A DNA stretch of 5,801 bases from NCBI GenBank assembly GCA_025355915.1, contig JANXYT010000029.1, positions 1 to 5,801 of the forward strand, given 5' to 3'. This DNA comes from Holophagaceae bacterium. Its GTDB lineage: Bacteria > Acidobacteriota > Holophagae > Holophagales > Holophagaceae. The notes under the pieces are model-generated. The model was not told the DNA's origin and made no database searches. It saw only the letters and a program-made list of their open reading frames with translations. Positions 5,046 to 5,801 of this stretch are shown in pieces. A program made the position numbers and the translations under genes. The stretch's first letter is position 1, and each line of letters starts with the position of its first letter.

Positions 5046-5801
5046 TTAATCCTTTTCTTCAATTTCGCTCGGCTTGGTCGGCCGCATGAGCGGGAACAGG
5101 ATGACGTCGCGGATGCTGGCGCTGTTGGTGAGGAGCATGACCATGCGGTCGATGCCGATGCCTTCGCCGCCGGTGGGAGGGAGGCCGTGCTCCAGGCTGG
5201 TGACGAAATCCTGGTCCAGCAGCATGGCCTCGTCGTTGCCGGCCTCGCGCTCATCCATCTGGGCCTGGAAGCGGCCCATCTGGTCGATGGGATCGTTCAG
5301 CTCGGAATAGGCGTTGGCCAGCTCCATGCCGCCGATGAACAGCTCGAAGCGGTCCACGAATCGGTCATCACCTTCCAGGGTCTTGGTGAGCGGGGACAGC
5401 TCGATGGGGTAGTCGGTGATGAAGGTGGGCTGGATGAGCTGCTTCTCGGCGTGGTGCTCGAAGAGCTCGCCCAGCAGGGTACCCACGGTCTTCTGGTCCA
5501 CGTCCTCGATGTGCACAGCCCCGGCGAGGGTGCGCACACTATCAGCGTCCTCCAACTGGTGCCGGTCGATGGCGCCGTACTGGGCGATGGCGTCCTTCAT
5601 GGTGAGCCGCCGGAAGGGTGCGGCATAAGAAATGACATGGTCGCCCCAGGGCAGCTGCCCGGAGCCCATCACGTCGCGGGTTACGGCGGTGAAGAGGTTT
5701 TCCGTGAGGGTCATCATGTCGCGCAGATCGCTGCCCGCCTCGTACATCTCCATCATGGTGAATTCGGGATTGTGCCGGACGCTGATGCCTTCGTTGCGGA
5801 A
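5046..5801 (-). CDS. lysS: Lysyl-tRNA synthetase, class II; C-terminal half, N-terminus cut by window edge
   Basis: Cytosolic enzyme that charges tRNA-Lys with lysine in an ATP-dependent two-step reaction. The 251 visible residues are the second half of a protein normally about 500 long; the N-terminal OB-fold anticodon-binding domain and motif 1 lie outside the window. The visible part opens in class II motif 2 (FRNEGISVRHNPEFTMMEMY), continues with FITDYPIELSPLTK at 127-140 and FELFIGGMELANAYSELND at 152-170, and ends with motif 3 GGEGIGIDRMVMLL at 211-224 (Arg219 for ATP) followed by SIRDVILFPLMRP. Nothing is missing from the catalytic core shown. The stop TAA is followed two bases later by a CACGAAGA-type inverted repeat and then an unrelated aminotransferase gene. 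Its proximity to a lysine-catabolic gene at the other end of the window is probably coincidence. Confidence 0.97.
   Translation of the reverse strand, partial: FRNEGISVRHNPEFTMMEMYEAGSDLRDMMTLTENLFTAVTRDVMGSGQLPWGDHVISYAAPFRRLTMKDAIAQYGAIDRHQLEDADSVRTLAGAVHIEDVDQKTVGTLLGELFEHHAEKQLIQPTFITDYPIELSPLTKTLEGDDRFVDRFELFIGGMELANAYSELNDPIDQMGRFQAQMDEREAGNDEAMLLDQDFVTSLEHGLPPTGGEGIGIDRMVMLLTNSASIRDVILFPLMRPTKPSEIEEKD

Noticed and set aside
3917..5089. 390-codon plus-strand open frame opposite the aminotransferase gene, running through the intergenic repeat
   Set aside because: Antisense shadow of the DegT-family gene. Its C-terminus is the translated CACGAAGA repeat, a familiar source of spurious peptides.
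1..5801. A single lysine-centred gene system (ALDH7, LysR, lysS)
   Set aside because: lysS is a housekeeping gene separated from the lysine-catabolic pair by four unrelated genes in mixed orientation, so the link is most likely chance.

Overview
The window is GC-rich bacterial DNA holding seven protein-coding genes, two of them cut by the window edges. It contains no RNA genes, insertion sequences, phage genes or CRISPR arrays. All genes are of bacterial type, with Shine-Dalgarno sequences of the GGAGG kind in front of five of the six visible starts. The organism cannot be fixed from this stretch. The GC-rich codons and the CACGAAGA-type intergenic repeat would fit a Gram-negative lineage such as Acidobacteriota or a deltaproteobacterial group, but that is only an inference.

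Left part (1-2160): a divergent pair. On the minus strand lies most of an ALDH7/antiquitin-type aldehyde dehydrogenase, predicted to oxidise alpha-aminoadipate semialdehyde (in equilibrium with piperideine-6-carboxylate) in lysine catabolism. On the plus strand lies a LysR-type regulator. They share an AT-rich 82-bp gap packed with TGAAT/ATTCA half-sites, including a perfect 10-bp inverted repeat that runs into the regulator's start codon. The arrangement suggests that the regulator controls the dehydrogenase and itself.

Middle part (2161-3314): two minus-strand housekeeping genes, rplI (ribosomal protein L9) followed by an HU-family nucleoid protein. A tandem pair of perfect hairpins separates the HU gene from the convergent regulator gene. 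rplI does not sit behind rpsF/rpsR here. It has a 213-bp upstream region with small stem-loops and a possible promoter.

Right part (3315-5801): a small stand-alone PilZ protein (probable c-di-GMP receptor) on the plus strand converges, across a hairpin, on a DegT/DnrJ/EryC1/StrS-type PLP aminotransferase on the minus strand, likely for a nucleotide-sugar amino group. Upstream of that gene is a 75-bp imperfect inverted repeat built from CACGAAGA units, and then the C-terminal half of class II lysyl-tRNA synthetase (lysS).

The genes do not form one pathway. No convincing previously undescribed system is visible. The most interesting signals are non-coding: the operator-like palindrome over the LysR start, the paired hairpins after HU, and the lysS-adjacent repeat.
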